Source: Mycobacterium sp. MFM001 (GTDB taxonomy: Bacteria; Actinomycetota; Actinomycetes; Mycobacteriales; Mycobacteriaceae). From it: a DNA stretch of 55,445 bases. Under the pieces are notes generated by a model, which saw nothing but the letters and a program-made list of their open reading frames with translations, was not told the origin of the DNA and made no database searches. This document shows, in pieces, positions 1-7,563 of the stretch. How positions within the stretch are numbered: position 1 is the stretch's first letter; the number at the start of each line of letters is the position of its first letter. The stretch covers positions 1-55,445 of the forward strand of contig NZ_BFAB01000020.1 of NCBI RefSeq assembly GCF_003402475.1, read 5' to 3'. A program made the translations under genes and the position numbers.

Positions 1-56
1 AGTCGATCCTCAAGCGGCTATACGGGTGTCAGAACCGTGACCCCTAGGAGGCCATC

Positions 57-521
57 ATGGCGATCGCCGTCGAACCCGCACTGTCCCCGCACCTCGTCGT
101 CGACGATGCTGCTGCCGCAATCGACTTCTACGTCAAGGCTTTTGACGCTGTCGAGCTGGGCCGGGTGCCCGGCCCCGACGGGAAGCTGATCCACGCCGCG
201 CTGCGCATCAACGGCTTTGTGGTGATGTTGGCCGACGACTTCCCGGAAATGTCCGGTGGCAAGTCGATGACGCCGAAGTCACTCGGCGGTACTCCGGTCA
301 CCATCCACCTGACGGTCACCGACGTCGACGCCAAGTTCCAGCGGGCGCTGGACGCCGGCGCGGTCGTGGTGATGCCGGTGGAGGATCAGTTCTGGGGCGA
401 CCGCTACGGCGCGGTCGAGGATCCGTTCGGCCACCGCTGGTCACTGGGCCAGCCGGTGCGCGAGGTCGACTACGACCAGATCGCCGCAGCTGCCGCGGCA
501 ATGGGCCGGCAGTCCGGTTAG
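57..521 (+). CDS. VOC (glyoxalase/bleomycin-resistance) family protein
   Basis: A 154-residue protein of the vicinal-oxygen-chelate fold, PhnB/glyoxalase-like subgroup. The N-terminal half shows the paired beta-alpha-beta pattern (LSPHLVVDDAAAAIDFYVKAF, from residue 8), and the C-terminal half ends with the typical FWGDRYGAVEDPFGHRWSL block (about 111-129), where the last His-rich strand usually supplies metal or substrate ligands. The start is set by an AGGAGG ribosome site 6 nt before the ATG. By position and size it matches Rv0887c. It converges on a small membrane-protein gene with a 4-bp overlap of stop codons. The substrate cannot be read from sequence. The family assignment is firm; whether it is an isomerase, dioxygenase or binding protein is open. 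Confidence 0.85.
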   Translation: MAIAVEPALSPHLVVDDAAAAIDFYVKAFDAVELGRVPGPDGKLIHAALRINGFVVMLADDFPEMSGGKSMTPKSLGGTPVTIHLTVTDVDAKFQRALDAGAVVVMPVEDQFWGDRYGAVEDPFGHRWSLGQPVREVDYDQIAAAAAAMGRQSG

Positions 522-781
522 CGCGTCGGGTAACAGGAGATGCCGGACTCACTAGTCCAGCAGACTCCGTGACTGTCGAGTGAGTCGACGAAATGCCGCA
601 CCGGTGGCTTGTTCGGGTCTGGATGCTTCGCCATCAAACCGATGAAGAGACCGGCCGCCAGGATGCACAGACAGATCCAAAACGTGGAAACCCGTCTGCC
701 ACGCAGCTTTACGATCGGTTCGCGCTGAGTCTCTTGCTGCGGCGGTGGTGTGTTTTGCGGATACGGCGGGTAGTTGGTCAT
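518..781 (-). CDS. small single-pass membrane protein
   Basis: An 87-residue protein with a Pro/Gln-rich cytoplasmic head (NYPPYPQNTPPPQQET), a basic stretch (KLRGRR), one hydrophobic segment (about residues 32-50, STFWICLCILAAGLFIGLM) and a short extracytoplasmic tail with two Cys (HGVCW and ISCYP) that could pair as a disulfide. The ATG at 781 is chosen. An in-frame ATG at 793 (MLSGM) is also possible and no strong ribosome site separates them. The gene follows fprB on the same strand after a 31-bp gap and may be its distal operon member. I do not recognise the function. Confidence 0.65.
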   Translation of the reverse strand: MTNYPPYPQNTPPPQQETQREPIVKLRGRRVSTFWICLCILAAGLFIGLMAKHPDPNKPPVRHFVDSLDSHGVCWTSESGISCYPTR

Positions 782-812
782 GCCGGACAGCATGGCACAC
801 AACGAGTTACGG

Positions 813-2501
813 CTATCGTCCCCGCACCGCAGCCAGAAGTCGCCGATGCAGCGGCACCGGAGGCGCGCTCGCCGCGACCGCGAGCATCTCGGCGACCGAG
901 GTGAACTTGTCGCGGGGTCGTTCGTCGGCGCTACCCCGCGCCACCTCGGCGGAGTCGATAGCGTGCCATCCGGCCGCGTCGACGACGTCGGGTTGGCGGG
1001 CGTGCACCAGCCTGGCCAGCGCCCGCGGCCCGGCCACCGGGTCGGACAGCAGGCCCTTGTTGAAGTCGGCGACCAGCGCTTGCACGGTTTGCAGCGAGCA
1101 AGACTTGTTGGTGCCGATGAAGCCCGTCGGGCCGCGCTTGATCCACCCCGCGACATACGCGCCCGTCACCGGACGGCCGGTCTCCGGGTCGACGACGCGG
1201 CCGTCGTCGTTGGGTACCACTCCTGCGGTGTCGTCGAACGGCAGATCGGCAATCCGCTTGCCGTGGTAGCCGATTGAACTCAACACCAGGCCCGCGTCGA
1301 GGCGGCGGGTCTGGTCTGTCCCCGTGACGGTGAACTCGATCCCGGCGACCTGATCGTCGCCGAGGATCCGAGCGGGGGTCAGCTGGTAGGCCAGCCGGAT
1401 GCGGGGCCGTCGCGCCGGAACGGAGGCCTGTCCGAGTTTGCTGAGAATTTCCAGCTTCTGGCGGGTCAGGGTATCGGTGGCGCTGGCGAGGTCGCGCCGC
1501 ACCAGCTCGTGGTCTTCGGCGTCGAGCACCACGTCGGCGGTGGTGGTTAGTCCGATCAACTCGGGCAGCGTGAACGCCGAGTGCGCCGGGCTGCGCCGGG
1601 CGGCGATCACCACCTCCTGGACCCGCGACGCCCGCAGCACTTCCAGCGCGTGATCGGAAATGTCGGTGCGGACCAACTCATCGGGGTCGGCGGTGAGCAC
1701 CCGGGCCACGTCGAGGGCGACATTGCCGTTGCCGATGATCACGACCCGCTCGTGGCCGAGATCGACCGGCAGATCAGCGAATTCGGGGTGCCCGTTGTAC
1801 CACGCCACCAACTCGGTCGCGGTCCCGCTGCCGGCCAAGCCCATCCCCTCGATCTCCAACCGGCGGTCGTTGGGCGCGCCGCTGGCGTACACCACCGCGT
1901 GATGGTGCGCCAGCAGATCGGCGTGACTCAGGTGCTTGCCGACTTCGACGTTCAGAAAGAACTGGAAACCCCGCCGAGCGGCAACCTTGTCGAACAGCCG
2001 GGTGACCCGCTTGGTGGTCTGGTGGTCGGGTGCCACCCCCGCACGCACCAATCCGTAAGGCGTCGGCAGCTTTTCGAACATGTTGACCCGCACCCGAGGC
2101 TGGGTGAGCAGCTCGTCGGCGGCGTACATCGCCGCGGGCCCCGAACCGACGATCGCCACGGTCAGCGGGTGCCCGTCCTGGCGCACCTCCGCGGCCGGGA
2201 TCACCGGGGCCAGCTTCGACGTCGGCGGCAGCTTCACGTCGGCCGGCCGTTCCGGATAGAACGACGCGTTGATTTCGACGAACGGCAATTGCCTGACGTC
2301 GAGCCGGGTGTCGGGCGCGATCGCGCCGACCGGACAAGCGCTCACGCACGCGCCGCAGTCCACACACGCATCCGGGTCGATGTAGAGCATCTCGGAGGTG
2401 GCGAACCCCGGCTCGTCCGGTGTGGGGTGAATGCAGTTCACCGGACAAGCGAAAACACAGGACCCGTCGTTACAGCACGACTGGGTGATGACGTGCGGCA
2501 T
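813..2501 (-). CDS. fprB: ferredoxin/ferredoxin-NADP+ reductase fusion (FprB)
   Basis: A 562-residue adrenodoxin-reductase-type flavoprotein fused to an N-terminal bacterial ferredoxin. Residues 1-60 carry two iron-sulfur motifs: a first set with Cys 9, 15, 19 and 23, and a second set CVDCGACVSACP (Cys 46, 49, 52, 56), consistent with one 3Fe-4S or 4Fe-4S cluster and one 4Fe-4S cluster. The FAD-binding GSGPAA lies at 119-124 and the NADP-binding GNGNVALD at 257-264. The family-conserved GWIKRGPTGFIGTNK lies near the C-terminus. It is expected to pass electrons from NADPH through FAD to its own or external ferredoxin. The start has a GAGGGG ribosome site lying in the 8-bp gap after the upstream diiron oxygenase gene, so the two are co-transcribed. 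The reductase may feed that oxygenase; this is inferred from context. Confidence 0.95.
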   Translation of the reverse strand: MPHVITQSCCNDGSCVFACPVNCIHPTPDEPGFATSEMLYIDPDACVDCGACVSACPVGAIAPDTRLDVRQLPFVEINASFYPERPADVKLPPTSKLAPVIPAAEVRQDGHPLTVAIVGSGPAAMYAADELLTQPRVRVNMFEKLPTPYGLVRAGVAPDHQTTKRVTRLFDKVAARRGFQFFLNVEVGKHLSHADLLAHHHAVVYASGAPNDRRLEIEGMGLAGSGTATELVAWYNGHPEFADLPVDLGHERVVIIGNGNVALDVARVLTADPDELVRTDISDHALEVLRASRVQEVVIAARRSPAHSAFTLPELIGLTTTADVVLDAEDHELVRRDLASATDTLTRQKLEILSKLGQASVPARRPRIRLAYQLTPARILGDDQVAGIEFTVTGTDQTRRLDAGLVLSSIGYHGKRIADLPFDDTAGVVPNDDGRVVDPETGRPVTGAYVAGWIKRGPTGFIGTNKSCSLQTVQALVADFNKGLLSDPVAGPRALARLVHARQPDVVDAAGWHAIDSAEVARGSADERPRDKFTSVAEMLAVAASAPPVPLHRRLLAAVRGR

Positions 2502-2509
2502 GGACCCCT

Positions 2510-3526
2510 CTAGGCGACCGCGGACAAGTGCTGACGCTGCGGCTCGCTGCGGTAACGCGACGGCTTGCCGTTGATCTTGCAGATCCGCCACATCAGCTTG
2601 GCAACGGGATTCATCAAGCCGGTGTCGTGGCAGAGCATCCGCACGTCGCCGAACATGTCGCGCAGCATCTGGCGCGACTCCGGCGACCGGAAGAACACGT
2701 CCTTGCGGACCTCGCGCGGAATGTCGAACTCACGCCAGAAAGCCTTGGGCGGCACCACTATTGCCGAGCACAGGATCCGCATGGTGAGCGGCACGAACAG
2801 CGACAGCCAGAACCGCTTGCGGCGCGGCAGGTGCGGAACACGCTTGCGCAGGTACTCGTGGGCGAACGAGATGTGGCGGGCCTCTTCGGCCACGTGGATG
2901 GCCATCACCCGCTCCATGATCGGGTGCAATTCCTTGCCCTCACGCAGGATGTTCTTCTGCGTGTGGTCGATGGGCTCCTCGCCGGCGAGGATGCCGAACC
3001 AGAACGGAATCGGCAGCGGGCCGGCCACCAGCGGGATCAGCGGCTGGACCCACTTCAGCAGCCGCGGCATGCCGGGCACGTCGGCGCCGATGTGGTTCAC
3101 CATCTCCTGGAACATCATGGTGTGGTTGCACTCTTCGACCGCCTCGTGCAGACAGTAGCGGTATTCCGGTGAGCCGTTGGGCACCCAGAACGCGTACTCC
3201 ATCAGGCCGCGAATCAGGATCGATTCGAAGTGCAGGCCGACCTTGGCCACGTTCGCCTGGCGCCACATGCCGATCTTGATCTGGCGCTCTTCGGGCTGCG
3301 CCTTGTACCAGGGGTGGCGGCCCAGCGGGTCGGTGGCCGGCAGCTTCCAGCGCGGGTCGTTCTCGGTGACCGCGAACTCGGGCGCTTTCCAGTCGATGTC
3401 GGTGTATGGGTTGAAATTGCGGCGCACCGACCCCTCGGAGAGCGTCTGCAACATTTCGACGTACTCTGTGTCGTCCTGTACTTCCATGTTGCGGCGCCAG
3501 CGCTGCACGATTTTCGTCCGAGCCAT
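2510..3526 (-). CDS. AurF-like diiron oxygenase
   Basis: A 338-residue protein of the AurF/p-aminobenzoate N-oxygenase-like ferritin-fold family. Candidate iron ligands are Glu101 (HFESIL), the EECNH block at 131-135 and the HVAEEARHISFAH block at 211-223, which together give the repeated E...ExxH pattern of carboxylate-bridged diiron enzymes. The start ATG has a GGGAGG site 5-6 nt upstream; the reading frame stays open upstream but lacks such a site. By order and length it corresponds to Rv0885. It is 8 bp upstream of fprB, a plausible electron donor. The substrate is unknown. Its promoter region borders the TnpB insertion at its 5' side. Confidence 0.85.
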   Translation of the reverse strand: MARTKIVQRWRRNMEVQDDTEYVEMLQTLSEGSVRRNFNPYTDIDWKAPEFAVTENDPRWKLPATDPLGRHPWYKAQPEERQIKIGMWRQANVAKVGLHFESILIRGLMEYAFWVPNGSPEYRYCLHEAVEECNHTMMFQEMVNHIGADVPGMPRLLKWVQPLIPLVAGPLPIPFWFGILAGEEPIDHTQKNILREGKELHPIMERVMAIHVAEEARHISFAHEYLRKRVPHLPRRKRFWLSLFVPLTMRILCSAIVVPPKAFWREFDIPREVRKDVFFRSPESRQMLRDMFGDVRMLCHDTGLMNPVAKLMWRICKINGKPSRYRSEPQRQHLSAVA

Positions 3527-3563
3527 CGAAGCCTCCCGATGAGGTTTACATTTGGACGTCTTG

Positions 3564-3573
3564 TGTCTAGACA
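3564..3573. promoter_or_regulatory. 10-bp palindrome upstream of the diiron oxygenase gene
   Basis: TGTCTAGACA is a perfect palindrome 38 nt before the oxygenase start. A TCTAGA core recurs at 3596-3601, and a TTGCGA/TAGACA pair on the minus strand (16-nt spacer) partly overlaps it, so it could be an operator over a promoter. No binding protein is identified. Confidence 0.3.
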
Positions 3574-3642
3574 GTACCGCAGGTATCGCAAACTTTCTAG
3601 ACCCAACACAGGCACTGTGGCGCAGCCGGGATAGACGCCCTT

Positions 3643-3662
3643 GATGTGGTCTAGGCCACATC
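3643..3662. repeat. inverted repeat GATGTGG-N6-CCACATC
   Basis: Perfect 7-bp arms flank a 6-nt centre (TCTAGG) in the 282-bp region between the oxygenase gene and tnpB. It could be a left-end hairpin of the TnpB element or a native operator of the original serC/oxygenase intergenic region. The sequence does not decide between them. Confidence 0.4.
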
Positions 3663-3808
3663 TGATGAATGGACGGCACGTCATCTACCTCGCCGGCGAT
3701 TCCGGGCGACGGGCGGTGCTGGTCCCTTGGAGGCCATCGTCATCACTTTGCTTGACATCGTGGTATGACGCCGGCCCTGTCAGTGGTGCGTGCAAAACTG
3801 CGCGTGAA

Positions 3809-5242
3809 ATGACCCGGCACACCACATTCAGGTTCTGTCTCGATCCGACACTCGCGCAGCGGGACAGGATGGCACGGCACGCGGGCGCATCTCGGTTCGC
3901 CTTCAATCAGTGTCTGCGCATCGTGAAATCCGCACTGAGCCAACACCGCGCCAACCCCGCGGTGAATGTGCCCTGGACGGGTTTCGATCTGATCAACACG
4001 TTCAACACGTGGAAGAAGACCGAGGACGCGGGCCGGCTGTTCGTCGTCGACGACGATGGCGTCGCCGAGACAGTAGTAACCGGATTGCCCTGGCGACACG
4101 AAGTGTGCCAGCAGGTGCTCGAGGAAGCGGCCGTTGACTGCGCGCGAGCGTTGGCAGCCTGGTCGGACTCGCGCGCTGGTAGGCGCAAAGGTCGGCGAGT
4201 CGGGTTCCCCCGGTTCAAGAGGAAAACCGAGGCCGCACGGTCGTTCCGACTGCGCAACACGAAACGAAAAGGGCGCAAGCCCACGATCCGCGTCGGCGAG
4301 GGCCATCCTCGTTCAGTGACTCTGCCCGGCATTGGCACGGTCCGTGTGCACGACGACACACGCCGGTTGCGACGCATGCTCGCCAAGAACCGAGCCAAGA
4401 TTTGCTTCGCGACGGTCACCCAGCACGCAGAGCGCTGGTGGATCACCCTCAATGTGGAAGCCGCGGATTTACACCCTGCCCAACAACACAGCGTCCGCGA
4501 CCCCGGCGACAACGACCGCTGGATCGGTGTCGATCGGGGCCTGGCCGCATTCATCGTCGCCGCCACCGCTGACGGCGCCGAGCTGGCTCGCGTCCAGGAT
4601 GCACCCAAGGCGTTGCAGGCGGGGATGAACCGCCAGCGGCGCCTCGCCAAAATGGTGTCGCGCAAACAGAAAGGATCCGCCAACCGCAGACAGGCCGTTG
4701 CCCGGCTGGGCCAGCACCACCACCACGTCACCAACGTGCGTCGGCATTTCCTGCACCAAGTATCGAACAAACTAGTCAAGACCCACGACCGGCTTGTCAT
4801 CGAGGACTTGAATGTGTCCGGGATGCTGCGCAATCATCGCGTCGCCCAAGCCATTTCGGACGCAGGGTGGGCCGAATTCGCGCGGCTAGTGCGCTACAAA
4901 CAAATGTGGCGCGGCGGCCTGGTCGCCGTGGCCGATCGGTGGTTTCCCTCGAGCAAGCTCTGCGCACACTGCGGCACGGTCAATAGGGATCTGACACTCG
5001 CGGACAGGACGTTCACTTGCAGCTGTGGCAGTTCCGTTGATCGCGACCTCAACGCCGCAATCAACCTCGCTCGCTGGGGCCAGAAACAATCATCAGCATC
5101 ACCTCGATCCCCGGACCCCCAAGCAGGAGGCCGGGCCACCAACGCCCGCCGACGGGATGGCGCTGACCAGCACCCTATGTGTGCTGGTGAAACCAGCCCG
5201 AATGACGCGGGAACCGACGTTCACACTGCGGCCGCAGGCTGA
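3809..5242 (+). CDS. tnpB: RNA-guided nuclease/transposase-associated TnpB (IS605/IS1341-type)
   Basis: A 477-residue TnpB with an apparently intact RuvC-like nuclease. RuvC-I is IGVDRGLAAFIVA (Asp242), RuvC-II is VIEDLNVSGML (Glu332), the zinc ribbon is CAHC...CSC (Cys 385, 388, 404, 406) and RuvC-III is DRDLNAAINLARWG (Asp413). The N-terminal helix-turn-helix-like part (MTRHTTFRFCLDPT) is typical, which supports the ATG at 3809; the frame is open further upstream but that part is not TnpB-like. TnpB proteins of this family use an RNA made from the element's 3' end to cut DNA next to a short motif. No tnpA is present, so this is an orphan, IS1341-like element. It sits between the diiron oxygenase gene and serC, a divergent pair that is adjacent in M. 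tuberculosis. The C-terminal tail past about residue 415 is low-complexity, as expected where the guide-RNA scaffold overlaps the gene. Confidence 0.92.
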   Translation: MTRHTTFRFCLDPTLAQRDRMARHAGASRFAFNQCLRIVKSALSQHRANPAVNVPWTGFDLINTFNTWKKTEDAGRLFVVDDDGVAETVVTGLPWRHEVCQQVLEEAAVDCARALAAWSDSRAGRRKGRRVGFPRFKRKTEAARSFRLRNTKRKGRKPTIRVGEGHPRSVTLPGIGTVRVHDDTRRLRRMLAKNRAKICFATVTQHAERWWITLNVEAADLHPAQQHSVRDPGDNDRWIGVDRGLAAFIVAATADGAELARVQDAPKALQAGMNRQRRLAKMVSRKQKGSANRRQAVARLGQHHHHVTNVRRHFLHQVSNKLVKTHDRLVIEDLNVSGMLRNHRVAQAISDAGWAEFARLVRYKQMWRGGLVAVADRWFPSSKLCAHCGTVNRDLTLADRTFTCSCGSSVDRDLNAAINLARWGQKQSSASPRSPDPQAGGRATNARRRDGADQHPMCAGETSPNDAGTDVHTAAAG

Positions 5243-5291
5243 ACCGACGACACCCGAGAAGGGTGGTGCCGCACACCCAGTGCTTCGGCAC
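5100..5291 (+). ncRNA. candidate omega RNA (TnpB guide scaffold)
   Basis: The 3' end of tnpB and the following 50 bp are packed with complementary arms: ACCAGCAC/GTGCTGGT (5166-5173 with 5181-5188), a competing GCTGGT-GAA-ACCAGC (5183-5197), the 12-bp palindrome CTGCGGCCGCAG (5226-5237), CACCC-GAGAA-GGGTG (5251-5265) and GTGCCG/CGGCAC (5266-5271 with 5286-5291). GAACCGACG is repeated at 5211 and 5241. This layout fits the reRNA/omega RNA that TnpB elements encode across their 3' end, with the guide taken from the flanking DNA. The 5' limit is a guess and the assignment is by analogy. Confidence 0.5.
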
Positions 5292-5295
5292 GCTT

Positions 5296-5301
5296 TAGCC
5301 T
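5296..5301 (+). promoter_or_regulatory. -10 box for a leaderless serC transcript
   Basis: TAGCCT (TANNNT) ends 7 nt before the serC ATG at 5309, so transcription should begin at the start codon. Any -35 contact would fall inside the TnpB right end. Confidence 0.6.
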
Positions 5302-5308
5302 GGTGAAT

Positions 5309-6427
5309 ATGGCTGAGACGCTCACGATCCCCGACGGCATCAAACCCCGCGACGGCCGCTTCGGATCGGGGCCGTCAAAGGTCCGCCCCGAACAGCTGCA
5401 GACCCTTGCGACCAGCGCCGCCGGGTTGTTCGGCACGTCGCACCGGCAAGCGCCGGTCAAAGACCTGGTCGGACGGGTGCGCAGCGGACTGCGCGACTTC
5501 TTCTCAGTGCCCGACGGCTACGAGGTCATCCTGGGCAATGGCGGTGCCACGGCGTTCTGGGACGCGGCAGCGTTCGGGCTGATCGACAAGCGGTCGCTGC
5601 ACCTGTCCTACGGCGAGTTCAGCTCGAAATTCGCCAGCGCCGTGACCAAGAACCCTTTCGTCGACGAACCGATCGTCGTCAAGGCCGATCCCGGCAGCGC
5701 GCCCGAGCCGCAGAGCGACCCGTCCGTCGACGTCATCGCCTGGGCGCACAACGAGACCTCGACCGGGGTGGCCGTGCCCGTGCAGCGTCCCGCCGGATCC
5801 GGCGACGCACTGGTCGTCATCGACGCCACCTCGGGCGCCGGCGGGCTGCCGGTCGACATCACCGAGACCGACGCCTACTACTTCGCGCCGCAGAAGAACT
5901 TCGCCGCGGACGGCGGCCTGTGGTTGGCGATCTGCAGCCCGGCGGCGCTGGCCCGCATCGACGCCATCGCCGGGTCCGGCCGCTGGGTACCCGACTTCCT
6001 GTCGCTGCCGATCGCGGTCGAGAACAGCCTCAAAAATCAGACCTACAACACCCCGGCGATCGGCACGCTGGTGCTGCTGGCCGAGCAGATCGACTGGCTG
6101 TTGGGCAACGGCGGGCTGGACTGGGCGGTCAAGCGCACTGCAGATTCGTCGCAGCGGCTCTACCAGTGGGCGCAGGATCGGCCGTACACCACGCCTTTTG
6201 TCACCGAGCCGCGTTTGCGGTCCCAGGTGGTGGGCACCATCGATTTCAGCGACGACGTCGATGCCGCCGCCGTTGCCAAAGTGCTGCGCGCCAACGGCAT
6301 CGTCGACACCGAGCCGTACCGCAAACTCGGCCGCAACCAGTTGCGGGTCGCGATGTTCCCCGCGGTGGAGCCCGACGACGTCAGCGCGCTGACCGAGTGT
6401 GTCGACTGGGTGGTCGAACGCCTCTGA
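5309..6427 (+). CDS. serC: phosphoserine aminotransferase
   Basis: A 372-residue PLP-dependent class-V aminotransferase that converts 3-phosphohydroxypyruvate and glutamate to phosphoserine and 2-oxoglutarate in serine synthesis. It closely follows mycobacterial SerC from IKPRDGRFGSGPSKVR (residues 11-26) through the PLP-lysine region YYFAPQKNFAADGG to the C-terminal GRNQLRVAMFPAVEPDD. The ATG at 5309 is preferred over an upstream GTG at 5303: there is no ribosome site, but a -10 box lies 7 nt away, and MAETL resembles the known N-terminus. It corresponds to Rv0884c. The TnpB element ends just upstream, so its promoter has been rebuilt or truncated. Confidence 0.97.
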   Translation: MAETLTIPDGIKPRDGRFGSGPSKVRPEQLQTLATSAAGLFGTSHRQAPVKDLVGRVRSGLRDFFSVPDGYEVILGNGGATAFWDAAAFGLIDKRSLHLSYGEFSSKFASAVTKNPFVDEPIVVKADPGSAPEPQSDPSVDVIAWAHNETSTGVAVPVQRPAGSGDALVVIDATSGAGGLPVDITETDAYYFAPQKNFAADGGLWLAICSPAALARIDAIAGSGRWVPDFLSLPIAVENSLKNQTYNTPAIGTLVLLAEQIDWLLGNGGLDWAVKRTADSSQRLYQWAQDRPYTTPFVTEPRLRSQVVGTIDFSDDVDAAAVAKVLRANGIVDTEPYRKLGRNQLRVAMFPAVEPDDVSALTECVDWVVERL

Positions 6428-6505
6428 GCTGGGCGGCGTGTCAGCGCGGTTACGGCCGCTCGCTGCATTAGAGTGCGCACCTGACAGGCCCCCGAGGAGG
6501 TCGCG

Positions 6506-7279
6506 ATGCGGGAACTCAAGGTCGTCGGTCTCGACGTCGATGGCAAACACATCATCTGCGAAAGTGACGACCCGGCCGAGAAGTTCAAGCTACGGGCCGA
6601 CGACCGGTTGCGCGCGGCGGTACGCGGCGACGGGGCGCGGGTCGCACAAACCCAGATCGACTACGAGGTCCCCAGCATGCTGCGTCCCAAGGAAATTCAG
6701 GCCCGCATCCGCGCCGGCGCATCCGTCGAGCAGGTCGCGGCGGCCGCCGGGGTGGACATCGAACGGGTCCAGCGATTCGCCCACCCGGTGCTGTTGGAGC
6801 GATCCCGGGCGGCCGAGCTGGCAACCGCCGCGCATCCGGTCCTCGCCGACGGGCCCGCGGTGCTCACGCTGCTGGAGACGGTCACCGCCGCGCTGGTCGC
6901 CCGCGGCCTCAACCCGGACGGCACCACCTGGGACGCCTGGCGCAACGAGGACGGACGCTGGACGGTGCAGCTGGGTTGGAAGGCCGGTCGCTCGGACAAC
7001 GTCGCGCATTTCCGCTTCGCCCCCGGCGCGCACGGCGGGACGGTCACCGCGGTCGACGACGCCGCCAGCGAGCTGATCGACCCCGACTTCGACCGTCCGC
7101 TGCGCCCGCTGGCCCCCGTGGCGCAGCTGGACTTCGACGAACCCGAGCCCGAGCCCGCGCCCGCAGAAGAAGCCGCGCCAGAACCGCAACACGAGCCGGC
7201 ACGTGCTCGTCGCCGCAAGCCACCGGTCCCGGCGTGGGAGGACGTGCTGCTCGGCGTGCGCTCCAGCGGACAGCGCTAG
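6506..7279 (+). CDS. sepH: septation protein SepH (DUF3071)
   Basis: A 257-residue actinobacterial cell-division protein. The N-terminal DUF3071 region (about 1-165) opens with MRELKVVGLDVDGKHIIC and includes a helix-turn-helix-like stretch, ARIRAGASVEQVAAAAGVDI (about 66-85). It is followed by an acidic Pro/Glu-rich linker (EPEPEPAPAEEAAPEP) and a short basic tail with the conserved VPAWEDVLLGVRSS. In Streptomyces and mycobacteria SepH stimulates FtsZ assembly. A GAGGAGG ribosome site precedes the ATG. It corresponds to Rv0883c, sits downstream of serC as in M. tuberculosis, and overlaps the convergent membrane-protein gene by 4 bp. Confidence 0.92.
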   Translation: MRELKVVGLDVDGKHIICESDDPAEKFKLRADDRLRAAVRGDGARVAQTQIDYEVPSMLRPKEIQARIRAGASVEQVAAAAGVDIERVQRFAHPVLLERSRAAELATAAHPVLADGPAVLTLLETVTAALVARGLNPDGTTWDAWRNEDGRWTVQLGWKAGRSDNVAHFRFAPGAHGGTVTAVDDAASELIDPDFDRPLRPLAPVAQLDFDEPEPEPAPAEEAAPEPQHEPARARRRKPPVPAWEDVLLGVRSSGQR

Positions 7280-7563
7280 CCTGCTCCGACGATCGCCAGC
7301 GTGAGCAACGCCAGCCACGCACCCGTCACGCCCACGCCCGCCCCTAGCACGAACCAGCGCAGCACCGGCGTCCGCCGCCACCCCCACAGCGTCGGCGCCA
7401 ATCCCCCGGCCGCGACGACGTTGAGTCCCACCGCCAACAACGGGTGCACGCGCTCCAGACCGAGACTGAGCACCACGATCGCGGCAGCCGTGACCGCGGC
7501 GACGAACGCCGCCACCGTCAAACCCGTTGCCCAGGGCGTGGATTCGTTGCGTTGGCCGGTCAC
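7276..7563 (-). CDS. small three-helix membrane protein
   Basis: A 95-residue protein, almost entirely membrane: about three hydrophobic segments (TGLTVAAFVAAVTAAAIVVL, HPLLAVGLNVVAAGGLAPTL and VLRWFVLGAGVGVTGAWLAL). The GTG start overlaps the upstream rRNA methyltransferase stop (GTGA), so it is the last, translationally coupled gene of a three-gene operon. It corresponds to Rv0882. The function is unknown. Confidence 0.8.
   Translation of the reverse strand: MTGQRNESTPWATGLTVAAFVAAVTAAAIVVLSLGLERVHPLLAVGLNVVAAGGLAPTLWGWRRTPVLRWFVLGAGVGVTGAWLALLTLAIVGAG

Larger units (their letters stand above)
3740..5295 (+). mobile_element. orphan TnpB insertion (approximate ends)
   Basis: The element comprises tnpB and its structured 3' flank, inserted between the divergent oxygenase and serC genes. 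The right end must lie before the serC -10 box (5296-5301), because serC and its leaderless core promoter are preserved. The left end is uncertain: anywhere from about 3600 to 3800 is possible. No terminal inverted repeats or target duplication are visible, as expected for the IS200/IS605 group. Boundaries are estimates. Confidence 0.6.

Noticed and set aside
781..793. Alternate start of the 87-residue membrane protein at 793
   Set aside because: Not excluded, but the added MLSG has no support and the later ATG is kept.
3641..3645. TTGAT as the target-adjacent motif of the TnpB insertion
   Set aside because: It matches one known TnpB TAM, but the insertion end is not located and the match is too short to trust.
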